In this document: positions 1 through 8,389 of the stretch, one piece after another
How the letters are laid out: every line of letters starts with the position of its first letter
Position numbering within the stretch: the stretch's first letter is position 1
Origin: Scopulibacillus darangshiensis
GTDB taxonomy: Bacteria; Bacillota; Bacilli; Bacillales; Sporolactobacillaceae
Reading direction: 5' to 3'
Assembly: GCF_004341035.1 (NCBI RefSeq)
Contig: NZ_SLXK01000009.1
Span: forward strand, 1 to 64,000
DNA length: 64,000 bases
Made by a program: the position numbers and the translations under genes
The notes under the pieces: model-generated
The model's database searches: none
What the model was told of the DNA's origin: nothing
Seen by the model: the letters and a program-made list of their open reading frames with translations, nothing else

Positions 1-330
1 TCGTTCATAGTGGCGATGAACACCCAAAGCCGGTAAAAATACGGCCTCGAGGTCGTTCATAAGGGTGATGAAAGCCCGAAGTCAGTAAAAATACGCCTCG
101 AGGTCGTTCATAGGTGAGATGAAAGCCCAAAGTCGGTAAAAATACGGCCTCGAGGTCGTTCATAAAGGCGATGAAAGCCCAAAGTCGGAAAAAAACGGCC
201 TCGAGGTCGTTCATAGTGGCGATGAACACCCGAAGTCAGTAAAAATACGGTCTCGAGGTCGTTCATAGGTGAGATGAAAGCCCGAAGTCGGAAAAAATAC
301 GGCCTTGAGGTCGTTCATAAGCGATTTGAA
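1..330. repeat. 52-bp tandem repeat array (about 6.4 copies)
   Basis: Units begin with TCGTTCATA at 1, 53, 104, 156, 207 and 259, with a partial seventh at 311. Unit lengths are 52, 51, 52, 51, 52 and 52 bp. Each unit contains a GATGAA(A/C)(A/G)CCC core and ends in TACGGCCTCGAGG or a close variant. The period is not a multiple of three and single-base indels occur, so the long minus-strand reading frame through it shifts register between units and is unlikely to be a gene. The array continues off the left edge or starts there. Confidence 0.9.
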
Positions 331-364
331 TCCCTATGAGTGGTCCAAAGAACCATCCGCCGCC

Positions 365-1882
365 TTATCTTCTCGGCAGATCATTGATTTCATGGGCCAC
401 TCTAATCCCTGATTGGATGGCTCCCTCCATCCAGGCGGGGAGGGTTGACGTATGGTCCCCTGCAAAATGAACGCTTCCCTCAGGGGCATAGATATAAGGA
501 AATAACTCCGTTTGCTGACTTGGTTTGAACAATGAAAAGGCTCCGCCGCCAGTGAATCGGTCGTGAGCCCAACTTTGGGAGGCTCCTGTAAGAAATGCGT
601 CATAAATTGAATTGCCGTGGACGGTTGCCAAGTTATCCAACGCATGCCTAATTCGGCTTGACTCAGGTAGACTATCCCATGGCAGCGTATCATCCTCCCA
701 TGTATAACTTGCCAATATTATACCGGATCCCGAGGAACCAATTAAATGGCTTGGATAATAAGCAAATCGAATCGGCATATCCGTGATCAATTTCCCGCCC
801 CGGAGCCCTTCTTTCTCCCAGAATCTGTGTGTGAACTGAAGCCCGATTTTGGTGGAGCTAGCATAGTGAAGTTCCCTAATAGCCTTATATTTATTGTGAG
901 AAAAAGTATGGCGCGGTTCAATGTCGATAATGGAAAGCACAGAAAAGGGGACAGTCACAATGGCAAGATCCGCGGTGAATTCCAGCTGCCTTAAGCTAGT
1001 GGTTTGGGTGGCGCGGATGGTGACTTTTCCGTCATTATGGTGTCTGATTTTTGTCATCCTATGCCCTAGCAAGATGTCTTCCTTCAAGTATGGGATAAAA
1101 GCCTTTGGCAGCCGGTCATTTCCACCCTCGACCTCATAATAAGACATGTTTAGATTTAACAGCGGCAGGAACTCTCTGAGAATTGAGGTGAAAGCAAGCT
1201 CTAGAAATCCCTCAAGATCAATAATAACTTCAACCATTTCTAACGCACCGGGCGATAAAGACGCCCCTACCGGATTATATCTTAGGAAGTCGCCCATTGA
1301 GTAGCTATCAAACCTCTTTAGAACCACGGGCCAGTTGTTTAATGGGTCTTGCTGAATAAAATCGATCACTGGTTTTATTGCTGACAGTAGCAGTTCTTCT
1401 GCTGTTTTTCCTTTTTCGTGCGGTGCTACAGGGTATTTTAAAATATCCGGGTTCTGCCAATACGTTCGAAGGTTTGTCTTGATTCCGTTAGCATAAATGA
1501 GATCTTGAGGCGTTGTATTTTTAAATTCATTTATTGGCAGGCGGAATTTTTCTAGGTATGCCAAGACTAAATGATGGGTATTTGGGATCCGCATCGCACC
1601 GACATCAAGGTACAAATCATCGACAAAAGGATACCTTAAGGTGTATACACGGCCGCCAATCCGGTCGTTAGCCTCTAAAATCGTTACGCTATGCCCCGCT
1701 TTTTTTAAAAGGGATGCCGCAACTAACCCCGCCATGCCAGCACCGGCAACAATAATCTTTTTTGGGAGCTGTGTTGGCCTTAAGCCTTGTCTAATGGTAA
1801 AAAGCATTTCTTCATACGACAATGAAGAAGGCTTGTAATCTGCCAATTCCTCTTCCTCCAAACAAACTTTAGGATTTACCAT
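365..1882 (-). CDS. Flavin-containing monoamine oxidase family protein
   Basis: 505-aa FAD-dependent amine oxidase. The family oxidises an amine or L-amino acid with oxygen to an imine and hydrogen peroxide. The dinucleotide-binding fold is visible as GAGMAG at residues 47-52, an acidic residue (E70) at the end of the second strand, then DRIGGRV. The C-terminal FAD-binding motif FAGDHTSTLPAWMEGAI lies at about 473-489. There is no signal peptide, so it is probably cytoplasmic. About 40 residues precede the Rossmann fold, as in bacterial flavin monoamine oxidases and L-amino-acid oxidases. It stands alone and its 3' end abuts the tandem repeat array. The substrate cannot be read from the sequence. 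The start has only a weak AGGAT-type ribosome binding site. Confidence 0.88.
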   Translation of the reverse strand: MVNPKVCLEEEELADYKPSSLSYEEMLFTIRQGLRPTQLPKKIIVAGAGMAGLVAASLLKKAGHSVTILEANDRIGGRVYTLRYPFVDDLYLDVGAMRIPNTHHLVLAYLEKFRLPINEFKNTTPQDLIYANGIKTNLRTYWQNPDILKYPVAPHEKGKTAEELLLSAIKPVIDFIQQDPLNNWPVVLKRFDSYSMGDFLRYNPVGASLSPGALEMVEVIIDLEGFLELAFTSILREFLPLLNLNMSYYEVEGGNDRLPKAFIPYLKEDILLGHRMTKIRHHNDGKVTIRATQTTSLRQLEFTADLAIVTVPFSVLSIIDIEPRHTFSHNKYKAIRELHYASSTKIGLQFTHRFWEKEGLRGGKLITDMPIRFAYYPSHLIGSSGSGIILASYTWEDDTLPWDSLPESSRIRHALDNLATVHGNSIYDAFLTGASQSWAHDRFTGGGAFSLFKPSQQTELFPYIYAPEGSVHFAGDHTSTLPAWMEGAIQSGIRVAHEINDLPRR

Positions 1883-1913
1883 TATCCTATTCGCCTAAGG
1901 GTTCGGGTTATGA

Positions 1914-1940
1914 TTTTTTGGTGCCAGGCACCAAAAAAAA
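1914..1940. terminator. T/A-flanked GGTGCC-A-GGCACC palindrome
   Basis: GGTGCCAGGCACC (1920-1932) is flanked by six T on the left and eight A on the right, so the whole element is nearly self-complementary. Its loop would be very small. It lies between the divergent amine oxidase and PH-domain genes, so a terminator role is doubtful. It may instead be a dispersed palindromic repeat of the kind common in Bacillus genomes. Confidence 0.5.
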
Positions 1941-2034
1941 CGATATAATGAAAAAACACAATTGGACATAGACTTGAATGTGATACCCGAGTTTTCTAAT
2001 CATGTAGAACAAAATGAGCAAAGGGGATGGCAAG

Positions 2035-2412
2035 ATGGGATTATTAGGCGGTATGCTGGGAAATGCATCTAATGTAGATAAGGAAGATGTAAAAAGAGAG
2101 CTAGCTGATATTTTAACCGAATCTGAAGAAATTGATTTCGCTTTTAAACTAGTAAGAGATTTACTTGTTTTTACAGACAAGCGTTTTATTGTGGTTGATA
2201 AGCAAGGTTTAACAGGCAAGAAAATAGATTATCATTCCATTCCTTATAAAAGTATTTCTCACTTTAGTGTAGAAACCGCAGGCCATTTTGATTTAGATGC
2301 TGAATTGAAAATTTGGATTTCAGGGGCAAGTACACCTGCAGTTTCTAAACAGTTTAAAAAAGACAATGCCATCTACGATATACAAAAAGTATTAGCAACT
2401 GTTTGTGTTTAA
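2035..2412 (+). CDS. Bacterial PH-domain protein (bPH_1 type)
   Basis: 125-aa small cytoplasmic protein matching the bacterial pleckstrin-homology family (PF08000-like). It shows the typical pattern: a glycine-rich N-terminus (MGLLGGMLGNAS), an acidic helix, then strands around LLVFTDKRFIVVDKQG and SIPYKSISHFSVE and a terminal helix. The molecular function of this family is unknown. I place the start at 2035 because AAAGGGG lies eight bases upstream. An ATG at 2014 would add seven residues and would put that ribosome binding site inside the gene. It is monocistronic, with a strong terminator downstream. Confidence 0.85.
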   Translation: MGLLGGMLGNASNVDKEDVKRELADILTESEEIDFAFKLVRDLLVFTDKRFIVVDKQGLTGKKIDYHSIPYKSISHFSVETAGHFDLDAELKIWISGASTPAVSKQFKKDNAIYDIQKVLATVCV

Positions 2413-2440
2413 GGGATCTGCATTTACCTCAGCAATGACA

Positions 2441-2484
2441 AAAGACCGTCGTCCTTCAGTAAGATGGACGGCGGTTTCTTTTTT
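2441..2484 (+). terminator. Rho-independent terminator of the PH-domain gene
   Basis: ACCGTCGTCC and GGACGGCGGT form a 10-bp stem with one G-U pair and an 11-base loop, followed by TTCTTTTTT. Confidence 0.88.
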
Positions 2485-2540
2485 GATCAAAATATGAGTG
2501 CAGACAAAAAATGCCCCTTTTATATATTTTCAGAATTGCA

Positions 2541-2569
2541 TTGACTTTAGAAAAAGAATACTATATATT
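2541..2569 (+). promoter_or_regulatory. Sigma-A promoter of the ROK/asparaginase/Opp operon
   Basis: TTGACT (2541-2546), a 17-bp spacer and TATATT (2564-2569). Transcription would start near 2576, leaving a leader of about 125 bases before the regulator's ATG at 2702. Confidence 0.72.
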
Positions 2570-2597
2570 AATTAATAACTTCACTGGAGTAATTAAT
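2567..2597. promoter_or_regulatory. Candidate operator dyad (ATTAATTA / TAATTAAT)
   Basis: ATTAATTA (2567-2574) and TAATTAAT (2590-2597) form an inverted pair overlapping the -10 box and the predicted transcription start. ROK repressors bind AT-rich dyads near promoters, so this could be the autoregulatory site. AT-rich palindromes also occur by chance in such DNA. Confidence 0.35.
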
Positions 2598-2701
2598 CAT
2601 AGATTTATTGGTTATTTGTGTTTTATTGTCTTGTTAAAGCTTTCTAAATCTATATTTTATAAATAATTTATCCCATGGAGAAAAAATATAAAGGTGATGC
2701 T

Positions 2702-3880
2702 ATGAAAAAGAAAGATCAAAATTACATAAAAAAGGAAAATAAAGGGTTAGTACTTGAATTGATTCGAACATTGGGGCCAGTCTCAAGGGCTAAGATTGCC
2801 AGAGTAACAAACATGAGCCCCACGACAGTTTCCAGGATTGTTTCTTCACTGATAGAGCTTAACTTTGTGGAAGAGACCGATCAGATGACGAGTGGCGTCG
2901 GCAGGAAAGCTAATCTATTGGCTGTAAAGGCTAGTTCGATTCTATCAATTGGGATTGAACTAGATGAAAAGTTAACAAGGGTAGGATTTATTGACTTTTT
3001 GGGAAATATCGTTTGTTTGGAAGAGTACCACAGAGATTCAGGAGGAAGCCCAGCACTTGTTATTGCACAACTAAAAAAGTATATCCAAGAGCTGATAGAA
3101 AAACACCATATCCAGACAGATAAAATAAAAGGGGTCTGCGTCGGCCTGCCTGGTTTGATCAATGCTGACAACGGCCATGTTGATCTGTCGGTCCAAATGC
3201 AATGGCGACAGGTTGAGTTTGCAAAACAGCTTAAGGATGTACTTGGTTATGACGTGATTATTGATAATGAATTAAAGCTAAAGGCTTATGCTGAGGGGAT
3301 TTTTGGTAAGGGCAAAAAAAGCAAGAAAATGGCCATGATCGGCTTTGGCAGCGGGGTAGGCTCATCATTAATAGTTGATGGTGACATCTATCGCGGTCAC
3401 TCCAATTATGCGGGGGAAATCGGCCATACCGTCGTTGACAGCAATGGCATCCTTTGCTCTTGCGGCAATTTTGGCTGCTTGCAAACCTACATAGCTGAAC
3501 CGTTTTTATTAGAGGAAGCTTCTAAGAAAGGCAATGTTCGCAGCTTGCAAGACCTTATTGCAACCGCAAAATCGAACGAGAATTGGGCTATTAATATCAT
3601 TGAGCGCGCCATAACGTATGCTGCTATAACCATTAATAATGTCGTATGCGTTAATAATCCCGATATGGTTGTTCTGACAGGGTCCTTAATTGAGCAGTCC
3701 AACTATATGAGAGAAAGAATTTTTAACAAATGCACGGTTCAAATTTGGGAGCCCTTAAAGGATTCTTTCACTTTAGAAACGTCATCTCTGGGTTCTCAAG
3801 GAGTGATCCTTGGGGCTGGAATGAAAATACAAAAGGAATTTATAAAACAACTTAATTTTGAAGAGGTGCTATTAAAATGA
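2702..3880 (+). CDS. ROK-family transcriptional regulator (NagC/XylR type)
   Basis: 392 aa. Residues about 15-60 form a winged helix-turn-helix (LIRTLGPVSRAKIARVTNMS, then TTVSRIVSSL). The rest is the ROK sugar-kinase-like fold, with GVCVGLPGLI and the phosphate-loop-like FGSGVGSS. The zinc motif CSCGNFGC replaces the usual final Glu with Leu-Gln. The start at 2702 has AAAGGTG at good spacing; an ATG at 2675 would add nine residues without a better site. It overlaps the asparaginase gene by ATGA, so it probably regulates its own operon. The effector is unknown. A sugar or amino sugar would be usual for ROK, but here the target genes handle asparagine and peptides. Confidence 0.9.
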   Translation: MKKKDQNYIKKENKGLVLELIRTLGPVSRAKIARVTNMSPTTVSRIVSSLIELNFVEETDQMTSGVGRKANLLAVKASSILSIGIELDEKLTRVGFIDFLGNIVCLEEYHRDSGGSPALVIAQLKKYIQELIEKHHIQTDKIKGVCVGLPGLINADNGHVDLSVQMQWRQVEFAKQLKDVLGYDVIIDNELKLKAYAEGIFGKGKKSKKMAMIGFGSGVGSSLIVDGDIYRGHSNYAGEIGHTVVDSNGILCSCGNFGCLQTYIAEPFLLEEASKKGNVRSLQDLIATAKSNENWAINIIERAITYAAITINNVVCVNNPDMVVLTGSLIEQSNYMRERIFNKCTVQIWEPLKDSFTLETSSLGSQGVILGAGMKIQKEFIKQLNFEEVLLK

Positions 3881-4869
3881 TTGATTCCATTTTGGTTTCA
3901 GAATACAGAGGAAACATACTTGAGAATGTCCATCATGGTGTTGTCTGTGGCATCGATGAAAATAAAAAGGTCGTTTTTCAGAAGGGGGACATCCAGCACC
4001 CCGCCTTTTATCGCTCAGCAATGAAACCGCTTCAGGCTATTCCGGTTTTTAAAACGGATGTTGCCCAAAAATATGGTTTGACTTCTGAAGAATCCGCCCT
4101 TTTCATCGCTTCACATAGAGGGGAAAGCTATCATCGGAGAGCATTGCAATCGCTATTGGACAAGCTTAAGCTATCGGAGTCTTCGCTTATCTGCCATGAA
4201 TCCTATCCCCTAAATGACCAACCTAAAGCGGATTGTTTGTGGAATCATTATCCTAAAAGAAAATTATTTCATAATTGTGCAGGGAAGCATCTTGGGTTTC
4301 TAGCATGTGCAAAGGAAAATGGCTGGGATGTCGGCACGTATTACGACACTGACCACCCGCTTCAGCAAGAGATTCTTGAGACGGTTTCAAATTTATCAGA
4401 GACACCTAAGCAGGAAGTTGGAATTGGATCAGATGGCTGCGGGGCGCCAATCTTTGCTGTTCCCTTATATAATATGGCTTTGTCGTATCTGAAATTTGTT
4501 TGTCCAGAAATGATAGAGAATGAGGATGTTAGACAGGCAGTCGTTAAAATTGGCCGGGTCATGAATGCAAATCCAAAAATCATTGCTTCACATCAATTTG
4601 TTTGTACGGAATTATTACAGGACCCGAACATCATTGCGAAGGGAGGCGCACAGGGAGTTTATTGCTTTTCGTTAAGAAAGGAAAAAATGAGTTTTGCCTT
4701 AAAAGTATTGAGCGGCTCTGAATTGGTATGGCCAGTATTGATTGCCGATATTCTTGAAAAAATCGGCTATGAAAATAAAGAAACAATTGAGCGATTATAT
4801 GAGCTTAGATCACATGACATCAATAACGATAATGGAAAAGTGATCGGTCATACGACCTTAACTTTATAA
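3877..4869 (+). CDS. Type II-like asparaginase (Rhizobium etli AnsA/ReAV family)
   Basis: 330 aa, PF06089 family, unrelated to E. coli-type asparaginases. It would hydrolyse L-asparagine, or an asparagine-like amide, to aspartate and ammonia in the cytosol. Residues known from the R. etli enzyme appear conserved: the Ser-Lys pair in FYRSAMKP (S47, K50), a second Ser in ASHRGE (S79), and the metal-site Cys/Lys/Cys in HNCAGKH (C134, K137) and SDGCGAP (C188). It is translationally coupled to the ROK regulator (ATGA overlap) and followed closely by the peptide-binding lipoprotein. In this setting it may work on asparagine released from imported peptides. Confidence 0.9.
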   Translation: MIDSILVSEYRGNILENVHHGVVCGIDENKKVVFQKGDIQHPAFYRSAMKPLQAIPVFKTDVAQKYGLTSEESALFIASHRGESYHRRALQSLLDKLKLSESSLICHESYPLNDQPKADCLWNHYPKRKLFHNCAGKHLGFLACAKENGWDVGTYYDTDHPLQQEILETVSNLSETPKQEVGIGSDGCGAPIFAVPLYNMALSYLKFVCPEMIENEDVRQAVVKIGRVMNANPKIIASHQFVCTELLQDPNIIAKGGAQGVYCFSLRKEKMSFALKVLSGSELVWPVLIADILEKIGYENKETIERLYELRSHDINNDNGKVIGHTTLTL

Positions 4870-4880
4870 AAGGAGAAGAG

Positions 4881-6452
4881 ATGACTATGAATTATAAGAA
4901 AATAACCTGGTTGTGTCTCATTGTTGCAATGATAATGGCTATGACGGCATGTGCAAAAGGCCCTTCGGATTCAGAAAGTGCATCATCCGCTAAAAATGAC
5001 AAGGATATTACAATTGCAGTCAATCAAAATTTTACGACGCTTGATCCGCAAAATGTAAGCGATACCTTGTCAATTTCAGCTACACACGCTATGTACGAAG
5101 GTCTAGTTGGTTTTGATAAGAATATGACTATTAAACCTGTGTTAGCAACAGATTATAAGGTTAGTAAGGACGGATTGGTTTATACCTTTAATTTAAGGAA
5201 AAACGTTAAATTCCATGATGGGGCAACATTTGATGCCAACGCTGTAAAGGCCAACTTTGATAGAATTCAAGGTTCCAAAGGTTCACTGACCGCTTCACAC
5301 TATTTGAAAAACTTAAAGGATATTAAGGTTATTGATGACAACACCGTTCAATTTACTTTAACCAAGCCTTTTAGCGCAATGCTAAATAAATTTGCGATGA
5401 TACCGATGATTAGTCCTAAGGCCATTAAGAAATATGGCAAAAACATTGGTCTTCATCCAGTGGGGACAGGACCTTTTGAATTCGTAAAATGGAATCAAGG
5501 TGAATCATTGATCTTAAAAAAGAATCCGGATTATTGGGATTCAAACTATCCGAAAGTTAACAAAGTTACATTCAAATCAGTACCTGAGAACGGTTCGCGC
5601 GTAGCGATGCTAAAAACTGGAGAGGCAGATTTTGTTTATCCTTTACCGGAACAAAACGTGAAGTCTCTCAAATCTTCGAGCGATATCAGCATTGATCAGA
5701 CTGAATCGACGATCGTAAGATATGTTTCCATCAATACGAATAAGAAACCATTTAATAATAAAAAAGTTCGATTAGCAATGAACTATGCTTTAAATAAAGA
5801 TACTTACATTAAAGTTGTAAAGAATGGCTTTGGCAGTAAGTTAGATTCAACGATGTCCCCTAAAACCCAATTTTATTCTAAACAGGGGGTTTATGAGTAC
5901 AACCTGGATAAAGCAAAAAAATTAATGAAAGAAGCGGGATATCCAAATGGGTTTTCAGCAGAAATTTGGGGAGATACGGCATCAGATACTATGAAGGGCA
6001 TGCAGTTTGTTCAGCAACAACTTGCCAAAATCGGCATTAAATTAAAGGTAAAAGCAATGGAACAAGGCACATTATCGAATGAAATCTATTCGCCTAAAAC
6101 ACCTGACCAAGCCAAAGTGCAGCTATGGTATGTCAGCTGGTCACCATCATCAGGAGATGCTGATGGGGCAACCCGTTCATTATTCAGCAGTGAGTCATTC
6201 CCGCCTAACGGCGCAAATACTGCCTATTATAAAAATAATGAAGTAGATAGTCTGATTAAAAAAGCTAACAAATCAACTGATCCTGATGAACAGGCTAAAA
6301 TATATAAACAAATTCAAAAGGATATATACAGTGATGCGCCATGGATCTTCTTAGGAGTAGATACAATTCTTTCTGGACACAGGAATAACTTAAAAGGTGT
6401 TTATGTTTTGCCAGACGGTTCTATTAATATAAAAAATGCACAACTAAAGTGA
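4881..6452 (+). CDS. Peptide ABC transporter substrate-binding lipoprotein (SBP family 5)
   Basis: 523 aa. The N-terminus has a lipoprotein signal peptide with lipobox MTAC and lipidated Cys24, so it is membrane-anchored outside the cell. The remainder is a family 5 oligopeptide/dipeptide/nickel-type binding protein. Its hallmark stretches include TLDPQNVSDT, MYEGLVGFD, GTGPFEFVKW and NPDYWD. It is the ligand-capture component of the ABC importer encoded immediately downstream. The start has AAGGAG five bases upstream; a second ATG two codons later is also possible. Peptide is the likely substrate because a cytosolic aminopeptidase closes the operon. Confidence 0.92.
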   Translation: MTMNYKKITWLCLIVAMIMAMTACAKGPSDSESASSAKNDKDITIAVNQNFTTLDPQNVSDTLSISATHAMYEGLVGFDKNMTIKPVLATDYKVSKDGLVYTFNLRKNVKFHDGATFDANAVKANFDRIQGSKGSLTASHYLKNLKDIKVIDDNTVQFTLTKPFSAMLNKFAMIPMISPKAIKKYGKNIGLHPVGTGPFEFVKWNQGESLILKKNPDYWDSNYPKVNKVTFKSVPENGSRVAMLKTGEADFVYPLPEQNVKSLKSSSDISIDQTESTIVRYVSINTNKKPFNNKKVRLAMNYALNKDTYIKVVKNGFGSKLDSTMSPKTQFYSKQGVYEYNLDKAKKLMKEAGYPNGFSAEIWGDTASDTMKGMQFVQQQLAKIGIKLKVKAMEQGTLSNEIYSPKTPDQAKVQLWYVSWSPSSGDADGATRSLFSSESFPPNGANTAYYKNNEVDSLIKKANKSTDPDEQAKIYKQIQKDIYSDAPWIFLGVDTILSGHRNNLKGVYVLPDGSINIKNAQLK

Positions 6453-6458
6453 AGGATT

Positions 6459-6488
6459 AAAGGGGCTGCTTCAACAGCTCCTTTTATT
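6459..6488 (+). terminator. Intercistronic hairpin after the binding protein gene
   Basis: AAAGGGGCTG and CAGCTCCTTT form a stem around CTTCAA, followed by a short T-rich tract. It lies in the gap between binding-protein and permease genes. It is probably a leaky terminator or mRNA-stabilising hairpin giving more binding protein than permease. Confidence 0.6.
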
Positions 6489-6538
6489 CCCTAGTCGCAA
6501 AATGATAAAGGTAATTTTGATAAGGGGAGGTCTGTCAT

Positions 6539-7462
6539 TTGGGTAAGTACGTGATCAAACGAATTATTGGGATCATCCCGTTACTTGTTGTTGTTTCTTT
6601 TATAGTATTTCTTTTTATTCACCTTATTCCCGGTGATCCAGCGCGGTTAATTGCCGGCAAGGAAGCCACCGTAAAGGAGATCCAAGCAATTAGACATGAA
6701 TTGCATCTTGATGAACCTATTTTTCAGCAATACCTGATTTATATGGATGGTCTTTTGCATGGTGACTTTGGTGAATCAATTAAGTCTCATATTCCGGTTA
6801 TGCATTTAATTGGCGAAAGAATGCTGCCATCCATAGAATTATCGTTGTTAAGTATGGGTTGGGCACTTGTTTTCGGTATTCTTATTGGCGTTTTGTCCGC
6901 TGTTTTTAAAAACCGTTGGCCAGATTACGGCGGAATGGTGACTGCGGTTTCTGGGATATCTCTGCCGAACTTCTGGCTTGGGTTAGTCATGATTCAACTT
7001 TTTTCTGTCCAGCTTGGTTGGCTGCCGACTGGAGGGGCAGATTCTTGGAAAGGGTATATCATGCCTTCAATTGCATTAGGTGCAGGGATAATGGCAATGA
7101 TTGCCCGATTTACTAGGTCTTCTCTCGTTCAAACTTTAAAGGAAGATTTTATAAGAACGGGACGTTCACGCGGTCTTAGCAGCATGACGATCGTTTTCGG
7201 ACACGCATTGAAAAGCTCTCTTATTCCAGTGGTTACTGTGGCAGGATTGCAGTTCGGATTTTTGCTTGGTGGATCGGTTGTTGTTGAGACTGTATTTAGC
7301 TTCCCGGGTATGGGACGGTTGCTGATTGATTCGATCCAGTTGCGTGATTATCCAGTGGTTCAGGCGGAATTATTACTGTTTTCTTTTGAATTCATCCTGG
7401 TTAATTTAGTTGTCGATCTTTTGTACGGCTTTTTGAATCCAAAAATTAGTTACGAAACATAA
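6539..7462 (+). CDS. Peptide ABC transporter permease (OppB/DppB type)
   Basis: 307 aa, BPD_transp_1 family integral membrane protein with about six membrane segments. The first spans roughly residues 9-29 and is followed by the HLIPGDPARLIAG motif of this subfamily. The cytoplasmic coupling (EAA) loop lies at about 200-220 (TGRSRGLSSMTIVFGHALKS). It forms the channel with the next gene product. The start is TTG, chosen because AAGGGGAGG lies about eight bases upstream and the reading frame begins with the family's usual short basic N-terminus. Confidence 0.92.
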   Translation: MGKYVIKRIIGIIPLLVVVSFIVFLFIHLIPGDPARLIAGKEATVKEIQAIRHELHLDEPIFQQYLIYMDGLLHGDFGESIKSHIPVMHLIGERMLPSIELSLLSMGWALVFGILIGVLSAVFKNRWPDYGGMVTAVSGISLPNFWLGLVMIQLFSVQLGWLPTGGADSWKGYIMPSIALGAGIMAMIARFTRSSLVQTLKEDFIRTGRSRGLSSMTIVFGHALKSSLIPVVTVAGLQFGFLLGGSVVVETVFSFPGMGRLLIDSIQLRDYPVVQAELLLFSFEFILVNLVVDLLYGFLNPKISYET

Positions 7463-7494
7463 TGTTATTTAGCAATTATTAGGGGTGGTTGAAG

Positions 7495-8376
7495 TTGGCT
7501 GAAATCGTGACAAAAACGGATTATATGCCCAAAAGCAGAGGGAAGCTCCGTTCCTTTTGTGCGGCGTTTATCCACAAAAAAACGGCTGTTGCATCATTTT
7601 TCTTTTTTTGCTTGCTCATTATTTTAGCCTTAATTGGCCCTTCTATTGTTCCATATAACCCACAAACACCTGATTACAACCATGTTCTTCAAGGGCCATC
7701 ATGGTTACACCTTGCTGGTACAGATGAGTATGGAAGGGATGTTTTCAGCAGGCTAATCGTTGGAACAAGGTTATCCCTTGGTGTTGGCATTTCCTCCGTT
7801 CTATTAGGGGCTGTTGCAGGAACAATATTAGGCTTAATAAGCGGCTATTTTGGCAAGTGGGTAGATAAAACAATTATGCGCATTTGTGATGTGTTTTTTG
7901 CCTTTCCGGATATACTGCTTGCGATTGGCATTATTGCGATTCTAGGACCGGGTCTTCAAAATGTTGTCATTGCAGTCGCTATTTTTAACATCCCATCATT
8001 TGCAAGAGTAGTCAGAGGCAAAACACTGGAGGTTAAGGAAATGCTTTTTATCGAAGCTACCCGTTCAATCGGGGCAACGAAAAGCCGTATTATTTTTAAA
8101 CACGTGTTTCCAGAAACCTTTTCAACAATCATAGTCTATTTAACTATGAATTTGGGAACGGCCATACTTGCAGCGGCAAGTTTAAGCTTTCTTGGTCTCG
8201 GTGCATCACCTTCCTCATCTGACTGGGGGGCTATGTTAAGCATGTCACGGGATTACATGGGGACAGCTTTCCATCTTGTCTTTTTCCCAGGCTTGATCAT
8301 TTTTTTAACCGTACTTTCTCTTAATATAATGGGCGATGGTCTCCGTGATGTTTTAGATCCAAAAAGTAAGGATTAG
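7495..8376 (+). CDS. Peptide ABC transporter permease (OppC/DppC type)
   Basis: 293 aa, second permease of the importer. It has the N-terminal OppC-type helix, the AGTDEYGRDVFSRLIVGTR motif and a coupling loop at about 186-206 (EATRSIGATKSRIIFKHVF). I prefer the TTG at 7495, since AGGGGTGG ends six bases upstream. A TTG at 7489 abuts the ribosome binding site too closely. The gene lies 32 bases after the first permease and 13 bases before the first ATPase. Confidence 0.9.
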   Translation: MAEIVTKTDYMPKSRGKLRSFCAAFIHKKTAVASFFFFCLLIILALIGPSIVPYNPQTPDYNHVLQGPSWLHLAGTDEYGRDVFSRLIVGTRLSLGVGISSVLLGAVAGTILGLISGYFGKWVDKTIMRICDVFFAFPDILLAIGIIAILGPGLQNVVIAVAIFNIPSFARVVRGKTLEVKEMLFIEATRSIGATKSRIIFKHVFPETFSTIIVYLTMNLGTAILAAASLSFLGLGASPSSSDWGAMLSMSRDYMGTAFHLVFFPGLIIFLTVLSLNIMGDGLRDVLDPKSKD

Positions 8377-8389
8377 GGGAGTTATGGGT

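Noticed and set aside
5-229. Minus-strand repeat protein of 74 residues with MNDLEAVF and YERPRG motifs
   Set aside because: It is only the translation of the 52-bp tandem array; the register shifts from unit to unit and there is no ribosome binding site.
1-330. CRISPR array
   Set aside because: The whole 52-bp unit is conserved without variable spacers, and no cas genes are present.
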